From NCBI GenBank assembly GCA_964423345.1, contig CAYREV010000002.1, positions 1 through 64,000 on the forward strand: DNA of 64,000 nt, given 5' to 3'. The notes beneath the pieces are model-generated. The model saw only the letters and a program-made list of their open reading frames with translations. It was not told where the DNA came from and searched no databases. A program made the position numbers and the translations under genes. The DNA is from CAYREV01 sp964423345. Its GTDB lineage: Bacteria > Bacteroidota > Rhodothermia > Balneolales > Balneolaceae. Below, in pieces: positions 61,939 to 64,000 of the stretch; the first letter of the stretch is position 1, and every line of letters begins with the position of its first letter.

Positions 61939-63783
61939 ATGGGCAAGTTTGATGATATACATTTGAAATGGAACTGGCAGTTAAACGCTTCTCCCGAACG
62001 GCTGTGGGGCATCCTATCTGATACTAACCGGCTTTTCAAAACGATCAACCTTCCCGCTGTCCAGCATGCCGATATAAGTTACGAAAGCAGGGACCGCTAC
62101 AAGCAGTTATCCTACGACAGCATAAAATATTCCGATGCATGGATTGAGGAACCCTATCAATGGGAATACCCCTATCGTTTCGGAGTAAAACGTTTTTACA
62201 GGAACGGGCCCTACAAGGAGTTGAGGCTGCAGGTGGACCTGCTTCCCAACAAGCAGGGGACCCGGTTGCATTATCAGCTATGGATCACTCCCGGCAATGC
62301 CCTTTTTTCCTATTTCAGCATCCTTCGCCTCAAGACCGTAACCAGGGGAAGGCTCCGGAAGTATTTCCGGGAATGTGACGAACTGATCCAGAAGGACCTC
62401 CCGCTTTATACCTATAACTTCCAAAAGAAATTACCCTACGGCGCCGGAAAAAGAATCGAGGAGATTGCCAGCGCCATCAGGCATAAGACCGGCAATAAAA
62501 AAATTGTCGGCCAGCTCACCGACTTTATCCGCAAAGCGGATGATATCGACCTTCAGCAGATAAACCCAAGGGCCATGGCTAACACCTGGGAGGCTCCGGC
62601 AAAGGATGTGCTGCACGTATTCCTGCATGCCGTCAAGGAGGGGCTGCTCAACTTCAACTGGTCGCTTCACTGTCCCCGATGCCGTACCGTACAGGAGGTT
62701 TGCAAAACACTGAGCGAGATCCATGAACCCATATATTGCCATGACTGCAAATCGGAATTCCAGGTCAACTTTAACCGGTCGGTGCAACTGAGTTTCCAGC
62801 CGAATCCACTGATAAGAAAAATATCGGACAAGGACTATGCCATCGAGGGGCCCCAGAAACGAGGCCACGTAGCCATTCAACAACTTTTAAAGGCTGAAGA
62901 ACGGCGCTATCTTCGTACGAAGCTGGAAAAGGGAACCTATCACCTCTACTGCTCCAGGGCAAAAGGAAAGGCAGTCATACGCGTGGAAGAAGAGGGCGAC
63001 GACACTATCGATGTACGGCTGACCGAAATGGGCTTACATGGCGAGACGGCCATCATCGAGGAACCCAACCTGACCTTTATCAATGATACCGGCCGTGAGC
63101 AGGTGTTCACCCTGGAAAAAGTAGAGTGGAACCGGGATATCCTGACAGCTGCCGAGGTTACTTCCCTCCAGGTTTTCAGGGATCTCTTCTCCAACGAAGT
63201 GCTGCGCAAAGGCGAAAAAATTGCCGTCGACCAGCTTACGCTGATGTTTACCGACCTGTTTGACTCTACCGCCCTCTATCATAAAGAGGGAGACGACAAG
63301 GCTGTAGGCAGGGTTATAGAACATTTTGACATATTGCAGCAGGCCGTAGCCCAGGAAGGCGGTGCCCTGGTAAAAACCATAGGCGATTCCATAATGGCCG
63401 TGTTCAGCAAGCCTTCCCAGGCCTTCCGGGCATTTGTGAATGCTCAAAAAATCATTTCCAAGGACGATAGATTCAAAAAGACCCTCAAGCTGAAAGCCGG
63501 CATTCACCACGGGCGATGTGTTGCCGTTAATCTTAATAACAAGATCGATTACTTTGGAAATACCGTAAACATCGCTTCCCGGCTGGTCGACCGTGCCAAT
63601 GAAAATGAACTGATTATTTCTGATGGGGTCTCCAAAGATGAAGAGATACAGCAGCTGATGGAACATCAGCTAAAACACAGCCCCGTCAACAAGGAGCGGG
63701 TCCGCCTGAAAGGATTGGAAAGCGAAGACTTCAAGCTGCAGCGCATCAATATGGAACAAAGCCCCCTCCGCCTGGTCATTTAG
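61939..63783 (+). CDS. Class III adenylate cyclase with SRPBCC and zinc-ribbon domains
   Basis: Cytosolic 614-residue protein. An N-terminal SRPBCC-type lipid/ligand-binding fold (about 5-160, opening WNWQLNASPERLWGILSDTNRLF) is followed by a helical part and a zinc ribbon with Cys 245 and 248 and Cys 267 and 270, then a beta-rich region resembling DUF5939 (about 280-410). The cyclase catalytic domain (about 428-600) keeps both metal Asp residues (439 and 483), the substrate Lys 479 and Asp 537, and Asn 544 and Arg 548, so it should make cAMP. No membrane segment. The ligand of the SRPBCC domain is unknown. Confidence 0.85.
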   Translation: MGKFDDIHLKWNWQLNASPERLWGILSDTNRLFKTINLPAVQHADISYESRDRYKQLSYDSIKYSDAWIEEPYQWEYPYRFGVKRFYRNGPYKELRLQVDLLPNKQGTRLHYQLWITPGNALFSYFSILRLKTVTRGRLRKYFRECDELIQKDLPLYTYNFQKKLPYGAGKRIEEIASAIRHKTGNKKIVGQLTDFIRKADDIDLQQINPRAMANTWEAPAKDVLHVFLHAVKEGLLNFNWSLHCPRCRTVQEVCKTLSEIHEPIYCHDCKSEFQVNFNRSVQLSFQPNPLIRKISDKDYAIEGPQKRGHVAIQQLLKAEERRYLRTKLEKGTYHLYCSRAKGKAVIRVEEEGDDTIDVRLTEMGLHGETAIIEEPNLTFINDTGREQVFTLEKVEWNRDILTAAEVTSLQVFRDLFSNEVLRKGEKIAVDQLTLMFTDLFDSTALYHKEGDDKAVGRVIEHFDILQQAVAQEGGALVKTIGDSIMAVFSKPSQAFRAFVNAQKIISKDDRFKKTLKLKAGIHHGRCVAVNLNNKIDYFGNTVNIASRLVDRANENELIISDGVSKDEEIQQLMEHQLKHSPVNKERVRLKGLESEDFKLQRINMEQSPLRLVI

Positions 63784-64000
63784 TTCCCCTTCCCGGAACA
63801 TTTCCCCTTTTTTTATCATTACCTTACCTTACATCCGGGTCCCGGTTTTATAGCTTTAGATTAGTTTTGGGCCTATAACAGTTAATGGCTAAACAAGCGT
63901 CCTGCGTTTAAACTGGCCGCCGGCCGGAGCCGAAGTATGGATTATCGGCCTGCCGTCTTCCAGGATCCCAATACCAACCAGCACACTTAATGTACATTAT
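63784..64000. other. Gene-free right edge
   Basis: No convincing coding frame on either strand. TAGTTTTG at 63862-63869 matches the Bacteroidota -7 consensus on the plus strand and could serve a gene starting just outside the window. Confidence 0.4.

Overview
The window looks like a chromosomal segment of a Bacteroidota-type bacterium, most probably from the Balneolia/Rhodothermia side. It carries a SusC/SusD pair, several lipoproteins, three Skp/OmpH chaperones in tandem behind BamA, a bacteroidete-style promoter box (TAnnTTTG) ahead of several genes, and very acidic tails on RecA and PBP2 that would suit a salt-loving organism. This placement is inference from gene content; no rRNA is present to confirm it. 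There is a 100-base assembly gap at 4707-4806 and a 10-base gap inside bamA. I saw no tRNA, rRNA, CRISPR array, transposase or prophage, so this is mostly housekeeping DNA with some lineage-specific clusters.

Left part (1-11.3 kb, minus strand). A TetR regulator, TolC-like channel, HlyD-like adaptor and two ABC ATPases form a drug-efflux operon like E. coli cecR-ybhGFSR; the permeases should lie beyond the left edge. After the gap, read right to left, comes a co-directional group: pspA, a shortened pspA paralogue, a two-helix membrane coiled-coil protein, an enoyl-CoA hydratase, a CNNM/CorC membrane protein and a double AAA+ ATPase with a dead first domain. PspA, its half-length copy, the coiled-coil anchor and the AAA+ ATPase are the best candidate here for an undescribed system, perhaps an ESCRT-III/Vps4-like membrane-repair device.

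Middle left (11.3-27.3 kb). Thymidine phosphorylase and PdxB diverge from a shared promoter region. A cassette of two DUF3179 lipoproteins flanking a predicted outer-membrane barrel follows. Convergent to it is a susCD operon, with a free-standing TonB-plug lipoprotein, TatD and a BadF-type sugar kinase upstream. Tryptophan dioxygenase and kynureninase form a short kynurenine branch.

Middle (27.6-41.6 kb, plus strand). recA-recX-AI-2E exporter, purN-purH, and the rod-shape operon mreB-mreC-mreD-mrdA-rodA, followed by an MFS permease, rnhB (minus) and a VWA-domain protein.

Right part (41.7-64 kb). A long minus-strand envelope operon runs mltD-like transglycosylase, S41 protease, PHP phosphatase, ribH, uppS, bamA and three ompH copies, ending in a strong terminator. 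Beyond it lie nadE, an exported amidohydrolase, a pyrG-nudix pair, a glycerophosphodiesterase with two small membrane proteins, rlmB, namZ, ndk with its terminator, and a class III adenylate cyclase with an unusual SRPBCC plus zinc-ribbon front end.
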